From: Micromonospora pisi
GTDB taxonomy: Bacteria; Actinomycetota; Actinomycetes; Mycobacteriales; Micromonosporaceae
Assembly: GCF_003633685.1 (NCBI RefSeq)
Contig: NZ_RBKT01000001.1
Span: 3,968,001-4,032,000 of the forward strand
Direction: 5' to 3'
DNA length: 64,000 nucleotides
A model generated the notes under the pieces. That model had not been told where the DNA came from. It ran no database searches and saw only the letters and a list, made by a program, of their open reading frames with translations. Positions 7,905 through 16,326 of this stretch are shown one piece after another; the first letter of the stretch is position 1; the number at the start of each line of letters is the position of its first letter. A program made the position numbers and the translations under genes.

Positions 7905-8420
7905 ATGGGACAGGAGACCACCGACCCGGGCGACATCCACCAGGACGTGACCAGGTACTCCCTACGAAGCACCCTGCGCGTCTCCGCCCCACCCGAACAC
8001 GCCTTCGCCGTCTTCACCGGAGGACTCGCGGACTGGTGGGTGATGGAGTACACCTGGTCCGGACCGGCCGCACTCGCCGACATCGGCTTCGAGCCGCGCA
8101 CCGGCGGAATGGCGTACGAGATCGGGCCGCACGGCTTCCGCTCCGACTGGGGGCGCGTCCTGGACTGGCAGCCTCCCCACCGGCTCGTCTTCACCTGGCA
8201 GATCGCTCCCGACCGGCTGCCGGTCCCCGACCCGAGCAACGCCAGCGAGGTGGAGGTCCGGTTCCTGCCCGACGGCGTGGACCAGACCCGGGTCGTACTC
8301 GAACACCGTGGCTTCGACCGCCACGGCGAAGCCGCCGAGGGCTATCGGGAGGCCCTCACCGCCGGCTGGCACGAACTGCTCTCCCGGTACGCCGCCTCGG
8401 TCCGGGCCAGCACCAACTGA
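7905..8420 (+). CDS. SRPBCC (AHSA1/START-like) domain protein
   Basis: 171 residues with the hallmark APPEHAFAVFTGGLADWW near the N-terminus and GYREALTAGWHELLSRYA at the end, typical of activator-of-Hsp90-like SRPBCC proteins. The fold is a hydrophobic ligand pocket; the ligand is unknown. It ends immediately against the convergent DUF2786 gene, whose stop codon begins at the next base. Confidence 0.82.
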   Translation: MGQETTDPGDIHQDVTRYSLRSTLRVSAPPEHAFAVFTGGLADWWVMEYTWSGPAALADIGFEPRTGGMAYEIGPHGFRSDWGRVLDWQPPHRLVFTWQIAPDRLPVPDPSNASEVEVRFLPDGVDQTRVVLEHRGFDRHGEAAEGYREALTAGWHELLSRYAASVRASTN

Positions 8421-9131
8421 TCAGCCAGGTCGGCCCGGCAACTCGCCGGTCGTGCCGGCCCGGACACCCGTACCGCCCAGGTCGGCGCGACGCCCCGCCT
8501 CGGCACCGTGGCCCGCGCCGCCGCCGGCCAGTCGTCGGGCCGACGCGGTACGCAGCCTCGGGTAGACCTCGGCCATCCGCCGCTGCACCTCACTGCTCCG
8601 ATCGGCCAGCACCAACGCGACCGACGTACCCCCCGTCGAGGTACCCGGTCGGGCCGCCGCCTCCGACTCGGCCGTACGCAGCCGCTCCGCCACCGCGTAC
8701 GCGAAACCCGCGAGCCATGACCGCCGGAACGCCGCCGGTTGGTCGCCCACCGGCACCGCAGTGGCGGCGAGCCCGTGCGCGGCCTGCACCAGCAACGAGG
8801 TGAAGAGGAGTTCGACCCGTTCCAGGTCGCTCGCGAAACCGAACAGGTGCATCGCGAAGCCGGACTCCGACCGGCGCCGTACGGCCCGGCAGCGCAGCGC
8901 GCCAGCGACCGCCGCGAGCAACCCCGCCTTGTCCAACGCGTACGGCGCCAACAGCTCGACCACCCGGTCGCCGACCGAGTCGGTCGCCGGGTCCCGGGCG
9001 GCGAGCAGAGCCCGGTCGACCCCGTACCGGGCGATCAACTCGGTGGCCTTGGCGGTGAACGCCTCCGCCTCAGCCGGCGTACACGCCGGGTCCTCGGCCA
9101 TCGCGAGCAGCTTGCGAACCTTCTCCAACAC
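8421..9131 (-). CDS. DUF2786 domain protein
   Basis: 236 residues. The N-terminal motif MLEKVRKLLAMAEDPACT followed by EAEAFTAKATELIARYGVDR is the signature of DUF2786. The middle section (LFGFASDLERVELLFTSLLVQ) also matches the family's usual extension. The family occurs in actinomycetes and phages and its function is not established. The last 40 residues are Gly/Arg-rich low complexity. It is convergent with the SRPBCC gene with no spacer. Confidence 0.82.
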   Translation of the reverse strand: MLEKVRKLLAMAEDPACTPAEAEAFTAKATELIARYGVDRALLAARDPATDSVGDRVVELLAPYALDKAGLLAAVAGALRCRAVRRRSESGFAMHLFGFASDLERVELLFTSLLVQAAHGLAATAVPVGDQPAAFRRSWLAGFAYAVAERLRTAESEAAARPGTSTGGTSVALVLADRSSEVQRRMAEVYPRLRTASARRLAGGGAGHGAEAGRRADLGGTGVRAGTTGELPGRPG

Positions 9132-9179
9132 CGGACCAGGCTCCCATTCGAGGCGGCTCGGCCGCCGTGCCGGGGCCGG

Positions 9180-9566
9180 TCAGGGGGCGCGGTGGCGCAG
9201 CGTCGCCACGGCGGAACCGGCGAGGGTGAGCAGACAGTCGGGGAGTTGACCGTCGGTCAGCGCGGCACCGAAGAGCGCCTCGGCGGTGTCGATGTCGCAG
9301 TTCGCGTACGCGCTGACGAAGCGGGCGACCCAGCGCGCGTCGTAACCGGCCTCGTCGATGCCCGGGAACTCGAGTGTCCAACTGCCGCGCGGCACCTGGT
9401 CGCCGACCATCGCTGCGGCCAGATACCAGGCGACCTCGTAGGCCCCCGCCACACCGGACCGGTCGACCACGGCATCGAAGGTGCCGACCACCGCGTCACT
9501 GTCGCCGACCAGCGCGGAGCGGAGCACCGCGTTGGCGTCATCCAGCGTGTCCCGGGGAACGTCCAT
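9180..9566 (-). CDS. Hypothetical protein
   Basis: About 128 residues from ATG 9566 (MDVPRDTLDDANAVLRSALV); GTG 9608 would add 14. It is acidic and appears helical, with no cysteine motif, signal peptide or membrane segment. I do not recognise a family. Coding is supported by codon bias and by the absence of a better frame. It lies 48 bases downstream of the DUF2786 gene on the same strand, so the two may be co-transcribed. Confidence 0.6.
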   Translation of the reverse strand: MDVPRDTLDDANAVLRSALVGDSDAVVGTFDAVVDRSGVAGAYEVAWYLAAAMVGDQVPRGSWTLEFPGIDEAGYDARWVARFVSAYANCDIDTAEALFGAALTDGQLPDCLLTLAGSAVATLRHRAP

Positions 9567-9739
9567 CACGAGCGGAAGGGTATGCCGCGAGGTCAAGCCA
9601 GCAGGCACGAACAGCCAGAATCGATGGAGCCGCGTATATTACCGGCGAGTTGGAAGATCCAATTGCGACCACCGTCACACCGTTGGCCAACGACACGCTA
9701 GTGTGCGCAGCGGACCTTCGGGGAGGAAGGAACGACGTC

Positions 9740-11092
9740 ATGCTCGTACGACGTGGCTCGCGCAACGCCGGTCTGGCCGCCTGCGCCGCGCTTCTGTTCG
9801 CCACCACCGCCTGTGGGTCCGACGAGGGGAAACAGTCGGCAGCGTCTCCGGTCCGCCTCTACGGCACCGACGGCAACATGCAGAACTCCTTCGTGAAGGA
9901 GTTCGACGGGCAGACCAAGCTGCTGGACGGCATGAAGGGCACCATCCCGCTGACCCCCCTCTCCGAGGACTTCAAGGACCGGGTGACCAGTCAGGACCCG
10001 GGACTTACCGACTTCCTCTACTCGGCCGAGGTGTACGACGCCATCGCGGTGAGCGCGCTCGCCGCGCAGCTTGCCGGTTCGACCGCACCGGCCGAGATCG
10101 CAAAGCAGATCAACGGGGTCACCACCGGCGGCGAGCGATGCGACTCGATCAAGGCGTGCCTGCCGATCGCCCGTACCGGGACGGACATCGAGTACCGGGG
10201 CGTCTCGCTGAACCGGGGCGGGTTCACCGAGGCCGGCGAGCCCTCCACCGCCAGCTACGCCACCATGCACTTCGGCGAGCAGGCCAAGCTCGAAGACGGA
10301 AAGACCGAGTTCGTCGGGGCCGGCGACGAGTCGGCGGCGAGCACCCAGGCGCCACCGGCGCCGAAGAAGCAGGTCGGCGGCAAGACCGACCGGCGCGACG
10401 GATCCCCCCTGAAGATCGGTGGGCTGCTGCCGCAGACCGGTGACCTCTCGCTGGCGTACCCGCCGATGGCGGCCGGCGCGAAACTCGCCATGCGCGAGAT
10501 CAACGACGCGGGCGGGGTCCTCGGCGAGCCGGCGATCTGGGTCGACGGCGACGACGGGACCAACCCGGACGTGGCGAAGGCGACCGTCGCGGAGCACGTC
10601 GCGGCCGGCGTACACGTGATCATCGGTGCCGGCGCCTCCGGGGTTTCCCGCGCGGTGCTGCCGGACGTGGTCGCGGCCGGTCTGGTCCTCTTCTCCCCGT
10701 CGAACACCGACGCCGGTCTGACCACCATCGACGACCAGGGCCGTTACTTCCGCACCGCCCCCTCGGACATTCTCCAGGGGCGCGCGTTGGCGGACGTGAT
10801 CATGCGGGACGGACCGCAGAAGATCGCCATCGTGGCCCGGAAGGACTCGTACGGCGAGGGCCTCCAGGGCAACGTACGGGCCGAACTGGAGCGGGCCGGC
10901 ATCGCCGCCGACCGGCTCAAGCTGCTCACCTACGACCCGCCGGCCAAGCCGGACTCCCCACCGGTCGACTTCAGCTCCGGCGCACAGGAGATCAAGCAGT
11001 TCGGCGCGGACGCGGTGCTGGTCATCGGGTTCGGCGAGTCCGCTCAGGTCATCAAGGCGCTGGACAGTGCCGGGGTGCAGATCCGGCACTGA
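9740..11092 (+). CDS. Substrate-binding lipoprotein, LivK type, with circularly permuted lobes
   Basis: 450 residues. A lipoprotein signal (LFATTAC, Cys25) is preceded by MLVRRGSRNAGLAAC. The mature protein begins with what is normally the C-terminal part of a Peripla_BP_6 protein: VRLYGTDGNMQNSF at 38, then LTDFLYSAEVYDAIAVSALA. A low-complexity linker (about 195-223) leads to the usual N-terminal lobe (LKIGGLLPQTGDLSLAYPPM from 224), and the chain ends in ALDSAGVQIRH, where a normal protein would continue into VRLYGTDG. The order is therefore circularly permuted. It probably binds an amino acid or related solute outside the membrane. No permease is adjacent. Confidence 0.85.
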   Translation: MLVRRGSRNAGLAACAALLFATTACGSDEGKQSAASPVRLYGTDGNMQNSFVKEFDGQTKLLDGMKGTIPLTPLSEDFKDRVTSQDPGLTDFLYSAEVYDAIAVSALAAQLAGSTAPAEIAKQINGVTTGGERCDSIKACLPIARTGTDIEYRGVSLNRGGFTEAGEPSTASYATMHFGEQAKLEDGKTEFVGAGDESAASTQAPPAPKKQVGGKTDRRDGSPLKIGGLLPQTGDLSLAYPPMAAGAKLAMREINDAGGVLGEPAIWVDGDDGTNPDVAKATVAEHVAAGVHVIIGAGASGVSRAVLPDVVAAGLVLFSPSNTDAGLTTIDDQGRYFRTAPSDILQGRALADVIMRDGPQKIAIVARKDSYGEGLQGNVRAELERAGIAADRLKLLTYDPPAKPDSPPVDFSSGAQEIKQFGADAVLVIGFGESAQVIKALDSAGVQIRH

Positions 11093-11194
11093 CGCCGACG
11101 GCGGTGGTCTGGCACGTTTCCGGGAGCAACCGGGGGCACCGGTCGCCGTACGGTTTCGCTGACACCGAGCGAGCTGACCGAGAGGCGACAGACG

Positions 11195-11815
11195 ATGAGT
11201 GACTTCACCAATCCGCTGACCGAGGATGTCGACTTCGACTCGACCGGTCTGGAGGACTCGACCGGTCTGGAGGAGCAGGGGCTCGGCCCGGGGGGCACCC
11301 ACGACGAGCTGCCCGGGTACGACCTAGTCGGGTTCCAGCCGGAGACGGTGGTGGAGCACCACGCCGACGGCTCCACCGAGGTGCTCACCGACTTCGACGC
11401 GGACGGCATCGCGGACCTGGCGCAGCGGGACGCCGACAGCGACGGCATCGCCGAGATCACCCTGATCGACGCGGACCACGACGGCTCGCTCGACACCGCC
11501 CTGCGGGACTACGACGACAACGGCGTCTTGGACAGGGTCGCCAGTGACACCAACGCCGACGGCGTGGTCGACCGGGTCGCCACCGACAGCAACTCGGACG
11601 GCCTGATCGACGAGGTGGCCCGCGACACCGACCTCGACGGCCGGGCGGACACCTGGGAGACGGACGTCAACCACGACGGGCACGCCGACCAGTCGATCAC
11701 CGATCTCGACGAGGACGGCCACGCCGACCGGATCACGGTCGACGTCGACTTCGACGGCGGAGTCGACCGGGTCGCTTACCTCGACGAGGACAGCAACCCG
11801 TACGCCAGCCGCTGA
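11195..11815 (+). CDS. Asp-rich protein with ten 13-residue DxDxDG repeats
   Basis: 206 residues, strongly acidic, no signal peptide. From about residue 66 there are ten tandem 13-residue units of the form DxDxDGxxDxxxx (for example DADSDGIAEITLI and DTNADGVVDRVAT), like calcium-binding loops of thrombospondin type 3, dockerin and EF-hand proteins. Calcium binding is inferred. The N-terminal 65 residues carry no repeats. A smaller relative with four units lies at 13644-13931, beyond the hydratase/dehydrogenase pair. Confidence 0.75.
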   Translation: MSDFTNPLTEDVDFDSTGLEDSTGLEEQGLGPGGTHDELPGYDLVGFQPETVVEHHADGSTEVLTDFDADGIADLAQRDADSDGIAEITLIDADHDGSLDTALRDYDDNGVLDRVASDTNADGVVDRVATDSNSDGLIDEVARDTDLDGRADTWETDVNHDGHADQSITDLDEDGHADRITVDVDFDGGVDRVAYLDEDSNPYASR

Positions 11816-11845
11816 CCGCGGCCGGCGGGCGGGTCGAACGGATCG

Positions 11846-12601
11846 TCAGCGGTTCTTCCGGTCCAGGAACTCGGTCATCCGGCGGTGCTTTTCCGGGTCC
11901 TCGAAGAGCACCGCCTGGCCGAGCAGGTCGAGCTGCGGATGGGCGGCGGCCGGCGCGTCGACCGCCAGCTTGGTCAGGCGTACCGCCAGCGGCGACGCCT
12001 TCGCGATCTCGTCCAGCAACTCGTGGGCGACGCCGAGCAGATCGGCCGGGGAGTCCACCACCCGGTTCACCAGACCGATCCGCAGCGCTTCGGCGGCGTC
12101 GACCCGCCGACCGGTGTAGAGCAGTTCCTTCGCCCGGGTTTCGCCGATCAGCGCCGGCAGCCGGTGCGTGGCGCCCGCCCCGGCGATGATGCCCAGTCGC
12201 ACCTCGGGCTGGCCGAAGAAGGCTCGTGCGGTACAGATTCGCAGGTCGCACGCGTACGACAGCTCGGCGCCGCCGCCCAGCGCCGGCCCGTCGACGGCCG
12301 CCACGGTGGGCATGGGCAACGCCCGGATCCGAGCGAAGACGGCCGAGTTGATCGCGGCCAGGGCGTCGATCCGATTCCGTTCCCGCAGTTGGGCGATGTC
12401 CGCGCCGCCGGCGAAAACCCCCTCCGCGCCGCCGGTGAGCAGCAGCAGCTTCGGCTCCCGCTCCAACCGGGCGCAGAGTTCGTGCAACGCGGCCACCAGG
12501 TCCGTGTCGATGGCATTGCGCTTCTCCGGCCGGTCGAGTGTGACCACCAACCGGTCAGCCCGCTCCTCGACCCGCAGGCCGGTCGATCCCGCGCCGCTCA
12601 C
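11846..12601 (-). CDS. Enoyl-CoA hydratase/isomerase
   Basis: 251 residues of the crotonase superfamily. Visible are the DRPEKRNAID entry, the oxyanion region FAGGADIAQL, and AAVDGPALGGGAELSYACDL; the catalytic segment FGQPEVRLGIIAGAGATHRL follows. GTG 12601 overlaps the upstream dehydrogenase stop by four bases (GTGA). It should hydrate trans-2-enoyl-CoA thioesters in beta-oxidation, with the next step catalysed by its neighbour. Confidence 0.9.
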   Translation of the reverse strand: MSGAGSTGLRVEERADRLVVTLDRPEKRNAIDTDLVAALHELCARLEREPKLLLLTGGAEGVFAGGADIAQLRERNRIDALAAINSAVFARIRALPMPTVAAVDGPALGGGAELSYACDLRICTARAFFGQPEVRLGIIAGAGATHRLPALIGETRAKELLYTGRRVDAAEALRIGLVNRVVDSPADLLGVAHELLDEIAKASPLAVRLTKLAVDAPAAAHPQLDLLGQAVLFEDPEKHRRMTEFLDRKNR

Positions 12602-13455
12602 TGCTTGACCCCGTCCACCCAGCGGTAGAAGCCGTGTCCGGACTTCTTGCCCAGCCGGCCCTGCTCCACCATCGACTCCAGTAGCGGAGGCGGGGCGAAC
12701 CGGTCGCCGTACGCCGCCTGGAGGGTGCGGGCGATGTCGAGCCGTACGTCGAGTCCCACCAGGTCGGTGAGTTCCAGCGGCCCGACCGGGTGGCGGTAGC
12801 CGAGCGTCATCGCCTTGTCGATGTCGGCCGGGGCGGCGACACCGTCGGCGACCATCCGGATCGCCTCCAGCCCGAGCGTGACCCCGAGCCGCGAGGTGGC
12901 GAACCCGGGCAGGTCGCGTACGACGACGGGGTCCTTGCCCAGCCGGCCGGCGAGGGCGACCGCCGCCGCGGTGGTCTCCTGGCTGGTGGCCGGCCCGACG
13001 ACCACCTCGATCAGCGCCATTGCCCAGACCGGGTTGAAGAAGTGCAGCCCGATGAAGCGGTCGGGGTCCGGCACCGCGTCGGCCAGCTCGGCGATCGCGA
13101 TGCTCGACGTGTTGGTGGCGAGCAGGGCGGGGCGACGCTGTGCGGCTGCCGCGAGCACGCTCCGCTTGAGGTCGGGCCGTTCGGGCACCGCCTCCACGAT
13201 CACGTCCGGTCCGTCGGCCACCTCGGCCAGGTCGCGGCGGAGGACCAGCCGGGTACGTCCGGCGGCAGCTTCCTCGGCGGAGAGTTTGCCCCGTTCGACC
13301 GCCCGGTCCAGCAGCTTTCCCAGGGCGACAGTGGCCGTCTCGGCCCGCTCTGGGTCGACCTCGACCAGCTCCACCTGGTAACCAGCGGTGGAGGCGACGT
13401 AGGCGATGCCCAAGCCCATCGTCCCGGCCCCGATCACTACGAAACGCTCGTTCAT
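12598..13455 (-). CDS. 3-hydroxyacyl-CoA (3-hydroxybutyryl-CoA) dehydrogenase
   Basis: 285 residues. The NAD-binding motif GAGTMGLGIA is at 9-18, the catalytic segment GLHFFNPV (His) follows, and the C-terminal domain has GYRHPVGPLELTDLVGLD and KSGHGFYRW. It oxidises 3-hydroxyacyl-CoA with NAD, or works in reverse in polyhydroxyalkanoate or butyrate-type metabolism. It is first of a two-gene operon with the hydratase and divergent from the Asp-rich gene at 13644. Confidence 0.92.
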   Translation of the reverse strand: MNERFVVIGAGTMGLGIAYVASTAGYQVELVEVDPERAETATVALGKLLDRAVERGKLSAEEAAAGRTRLVLRRDLAEVADGPDVIVEAVPERPDLKRSVLAAAAQRRPALLATNTSSIAIAELADAVPDPDRFIGLHFFNPVWAMALIEVVVGPATSQETTAAAVALAGRLGKDPVVVRDLPGFATSRLGVTLGLEAIRMVADGVAAPADIDKAMTLGYRHPVGPLELTDLVGLDVRLDIARTLQAAYGDRFAPPPLLESMVEQGRLGKKSGHGFYRWVDGVKQ

Positions 13456-13643
13456 GCGGCGACCCTATGCAGTACGACACGGGTCGTGTCGGCCGGGCTC
13501 CGGCTGCTGGCTGCGGAGCCGCACCTCGGAGCCGGATCGAGGGCACCCAGGACGGAGCCGCGGACGGCTAGCGTATGCGGGGCCGCGGTTCTGGGTACTG
13601 CGGACGAGCACCGCCTCAGTCAGCCGGAGAAAGGGCTTCCCCC

Positions 13644-13931
13644 ATGAGCGAGTCGCAGCCGACCACCGAGCCGCAGGAGACCGTCGAGACGCGTGGTGAC
13701 GAGCGGGTCGACCTGATCCGCGCGGACACCAACAACGACGGCCGTACCGACCTCTGGGTGGCCGACACCGACGGCGACGGCAAGGCCGACCTGTTCCAGT
13801 TCGACACCAACGGCGACGGCAAGGTGGACATCACCATGGTCGACCTGACCGAGGACGGGACGCCGGACGAGGTGGTCGACGGCGACGGCGGCCTGCCGCC
13901 CGCGCCACTCCCCCCGACCGTCGCGGTCTGA
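13644..13931 (+). CDS. Asp-rich protein with four DxDxDG repeats
   Basis: 95 residues from ATG 13644 (MSESQPTTEPQ), with four 13-residue units such as DTDGDGKADLFQF and DTNGDGKVDITMV. It is a shorter relative of the protein at 11195-11815. No signal peptide is seen. Calcium binding is inferred from the loop pattern. The C-terminus is Pro-rich (PPAPLPPTVAV). Confidence 0.7.
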   Translation: MSESQPTTEPQETVETRGDERVDLIRADTNNDGRTDLWVADTDGDGKADLFQFDTNGDGKVDITMVDLTEDGTPDEVVDGDGGLPPAPLPPTVAV

Positions 13932-13970
13932 CTGCCGCACCACTGCTCAACCGCACCTGGATCACAGGTT

Positions 13971-14018
13971 AGGAAGGGCCCCCTCCTATACAAAAAACGA
14001 TAGGAGGGGGCCCTTCCT
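13971..14018. repeat. Dispersed hairpin repeat, family 2, copy 1
   Basis: Perfect 19-bp arms (13971-13989 and 14000-14018) with core AGGAAGGGCCCC flank a 10-base A-rich loop. A second copy lies at 55645-55692 with a partly different but compensated stem. This copy ends next to the truncated MMPL gene fragment. Confidence 0.85.
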
Positions 14019-14019
14019 T

Positions 14020-14136
14020 GTTGGTGACCGAGCCGAGGCTCGGCGCGGTCATGATGATCGCGACTGCGGCGACCACCCAGCCGATGATCACCAGCCAGGG
14101 TCGGCGGACCACGATCCGCCCGATGGCTCCGAACAC
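14020..14136 (-). pseudogene. MMPL/RND-type transporter, N-terminal remnant
   Basis: GTG 14136, preceded by a strong GGGGAGGG ribosome site, starts VFGAIGRIVVRRPWLVIIGW followed by VVAAVAIIMTAPSLGSVTN, the typical first membrane helix of MMPL (mycobacterial membrane protein large-type) exporters. These proteins are normally 700 residues or more. Here the homology stops after about 38 residues exactly where the family 2 hairpin repeat begins. The divergent TetR gene is the usual partner of such exporters. I interpret this as a deletion remnant. Confidence 0.7.
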
Positions 14137-14179
14137 TTCACCCTCCCCGGGTTGTGGTGAACTGTCATCGCACGACACA

Positions 14180-14194
14180 TGGCACGCTATGCCA
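14180..14194 (+). promoter_or_regulatory. Candidate TetR operator
   Basis: TGGCA-N5-TGCCA is a palindrome between the MMPL remnant and the TetR gene start at 14239. It would be a natural site for control of both divergent genes. Support is symmetry and position only. Confidence 0.35.
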
Positions 14195-14238
14195 CATGGC
14201 AGACGTTGACACGTGAGTCACCATGCCATCCTGTTGGG

Positions 14239-14925
14239 GTGACATCATCGGAGTCCGCGCTGCCCACCGCGCCGCAGGCCGCCACCGCGCCGCAGGCCGG
14301 CCGACAGAAGCCGCGCACGGACCCGCCGGCAAACCGTCGGGAGCGCAAGAAACTGGAGACCCGGGCGGCGCTCGAACAGGCCGCGCTACGGCTCTTCGCC
14401 GAAAAGGGCTACGAACACACGACGGTCGAGGAGATAGCCGCCGAGGCCGACGTGGCGGTACGCACCTTCTTCCGCTATTTCGCCTCGAAGCAGCACGTGC
14501 TCTTCGGTGACGTGGCGCATCAGCGGATCAACCACCTGCGGGCGGCACTCGCCGCGAGTCCGCCCGACGAAACCCCGTTGCAGGCGATCAGCTCGGTGCT
14601 CGACGCACTCGACTTCGACGAGGACGAGCAGAAACAGATCAGCGTGCGACTGCGCCTGTTGGAACGTCAGCCCACGTTGATCAGCATGTACCTGGTGCTG
14701 AACCACGAGCTACGGCTGACCATCGTCGAGTTCGTCGCCGCCCGGACCGGGCTCTCCCCGCGGCACCCGTACCCGCTCCTGCTCGCCGGGGCGGCGGTCA
14801 CCTCCTGGGACACCGCACTGCACGCGTGGCTGGCCGACGACAGCGCCCCCCTGGCCGACCTGCGCCGGCAGGCGTACGCCGCACTCACCGCCGGCATCCC
14901 GGCCGACCCGCCGGCGCCGGCCTGA
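14239..14925 (+). CDS. TetR family transcriptional regulator
   Basis: 228 residues from GTG 14239 (VTSSESALPTAPQ). After a disordered 35-residue leader comes a typical HTH: KLETRAALEQAALRLFAEKG, then EEIAAEADVAVRTFFRYFAS. It probably once repressed the divergent MMPL exporter, of which only a fragment remains at 14020-14136. An upstream ATG at 14179 would place the palindrome inside the gene and is less likely. Confidence 0.85.
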   Translation: MTSSESALPTAPQAATAPQAGRQKPRTDPPANRRERKKLETRAALEQAALRLFAEKGYEHTTVEEIAAEADVAVRTFFRYFASKQHVLFGDVAHQRINHLRAALAASPPDETPLQAISSVLDALDFDEDEQKQISVRLRLLERQPTLISMYLVLNHELRLTIVEFVAARTGLSPRHPYPLLLAGAAVTSWDTALHAWLADDSAPLADLRRQAYAALTAGIPADPPAPA

Positions 14926-14977
14926 CCCACCCCGCGCAGCCACCCCACCGACGGCAACCAGGCGGGCGCGGACGTGC

Positions 14978-15547
14978 TCAGCCGGCCAGCGGGCGGATGA
15001 CGTCGGGCGGGACAGTGGCGGTGAGCCACACCCCGTTGTCACTGACGTAGAAGTCGTGCCCCCGCGCGGCCAGCTTCGCCGCGTCCACCACCAGCACCGA
15101 CACCGCGCCGCCCCGGCGCCGACCGACGGTCACCGCCGTCGCCACGTCAACCGAGAGGTGTACGTGGTGCCGGCGCCCCGGTCGGAGTCCCTCGGCCAGG
15201 ATCGCCGGCACGTTGACCGCCCCGGTGCCGTGGTAGAGCTGCCCGGGCGGAGTGACCGGAACGAGCGCCAGATCCACCTGCACCCGGGCCGAGTGCCCCT
15301 GGCTGGCCCGTACCCGGTCCACCCCGTCCGGTCCGGTGCGTACGGCGAACCGCTGTTTGTCGTTGCCAACCACCACCGCATCCAGTTCGTCCCGGGTCAC
15401 CGGCTGGCCGTGCCGGGAGAGCGCCGCCAGCAGCTCCACCACCGGCACCCAACCGTTCGCGTCCAGGGTCAGCCCCACACTCTCCGGCGCGTGCCGCAGC
15501 ACCTTGGACATCCGCTTGCTGATCGTGCGCAGCCGCGTCGGGTCCAT
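14978..15547 (-). CDS. kptA: RNA 2'-phosphotransferase, Tpt1/KptA family
   Basis: 189 residues. The family motifs are present: SKRMSKVLRHAPE near the N-terminus (catalytic Arg-His), RASQGHS in the middle, YHGT, and HVHLSVD in the NAD-binding part. The enzyme moves a 2'-phosphate from RNA to NAD, giving ADP-ribose 1'',2''-cyclic phosphate. Its role in bacteria, which lack the fungal tRNA-splicing pathway, is unclear; RNA repair is one proposal. The start overlaps the methyltransferase stop by one base, so the two are translationally coupled. Confidence 0.9.
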   Translation of the reverse strand: MDPTRLRTISKRMSKVLRHAPESVGLTLDANGWVPVVELLAALSRHGQPVTRDELDAVVVGNDKQRFAVRTGPDGVDRVRASQGHSARVQVDLALVPVTPPGQLYHGTGAVNVPAILAEGLRPGRRHHVHLSVDVATAVTVGRRRGGAVSVLVVDAAKLAARGHDFYVSDNGVWLTATVPPDVIRPLAG

Positions 15548-16326
15548 CAGCCCGCCAACCGGAGCGTCGCCAGGTAATACGGTGCATCCGCGTCGTCCAC
15601 GTCAACCAGCCGCCAGGCGCTGCCCCGGATCAGCTCGGCCAGCTCGTCCGGGGTACAGACCAGATAGTCGAACCAGGGCGTGCCGAGTTCGCGGTAGCGC
15701 AGCCGCAACCGCAGCTGGCCGCCGAGCCGTCCCCGCGCCCGGTTCCGCTCGTGGTAGCCGGTGTGCACCGGATCGGTGGTGCCGTACGGGTCGGTGCCGT
15801 GCGCGATGATCTCCGCCCCGGGTTTCGCCAGCGCGGCCAGGGCGGCGAGGAACCCCGGGGCCCGGTCCCGCCCCTCGATCAGCCCGAGGTTGTTGCCGAG
15901 CAGCAGGAAGGTGTCGAACCGGTGGATGTTGGTGGCGTACTCGTCCACGGTGCCGAGCACCAGACTCCGTACGCCGCGCTTGCGGGCCACCCGGATCGCG
16001 CCGGGCGAGATGTCCAGGCCGGTCACCGGCACCCCACGGGCCTGTAACTCCAGCGCGATCCGCCCCGCGCCGACCCCGATGTCGAGCACCTGGCCCCGAA
16101 CCCGGTCGACGGCCCGGTGGTCGTACGGTTGCCAGTCCGCCGGCTCGTCCAGGTAGTGGGCGGCGGGAGCACCGTTGATCAGGCCGTCGTCCCGCTCGAT
16201 GATCTCGATGACCGGACGGGGCAGCCGCCCACCGACCAGCGGCCGGGGCCCGACCCCGGTCGCGACCGCGAGCGTGTCCCGCAACAGCTCGCCGAAAACG
16301 TCGCCGAGCTGCGGTTGCTCCACCAT
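15547..16326 (-). CDS. Class I SAM-dependent methyltransferase
   Basis: 259 residues from ATG 16326 (MVEQPQLGDVFGELL). SAM motif I is VLDIGVGAGRIALELQARG and motif II is near GLDISPGAI. The substrate is unknown. It precedes kptA with a one-base overlap, which may point to a shared nucleic-acid or nucleotide substrate, but that is speculation. Confidence 0.82.
   Translation of the reverse strand: MVEQPQLGDVFGELLRDTLAVATGVGPRPLVGGRLPRPVIEIIERDDGLINGAPAAHYLDEPADWQPYDHRAVDRVRGQVLDIGVGAGRIALELQARGVPVTGLDISPGAIRVARKRGVRSLVLGTVDEYATNIHRFDTFLLLGNNLGLIEGRDRAPGFLAALAALAKPGAEIIAHGTDPYGTTDPVHTGYHERNRARGRLGGQLRLRLRYRELGTPWFDYLVCTPDELAELIRGSAWRLVDVDDADAPYYLATLRLAG

Noticed and set aside
9374-9739. Upstream extension of the binding lipoprotein frame
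   Set aside because: The signal peptide and lipobox fix the start at 9740; the extension overlaps the minus-strand hypothetical gene and lacks protein-like features.
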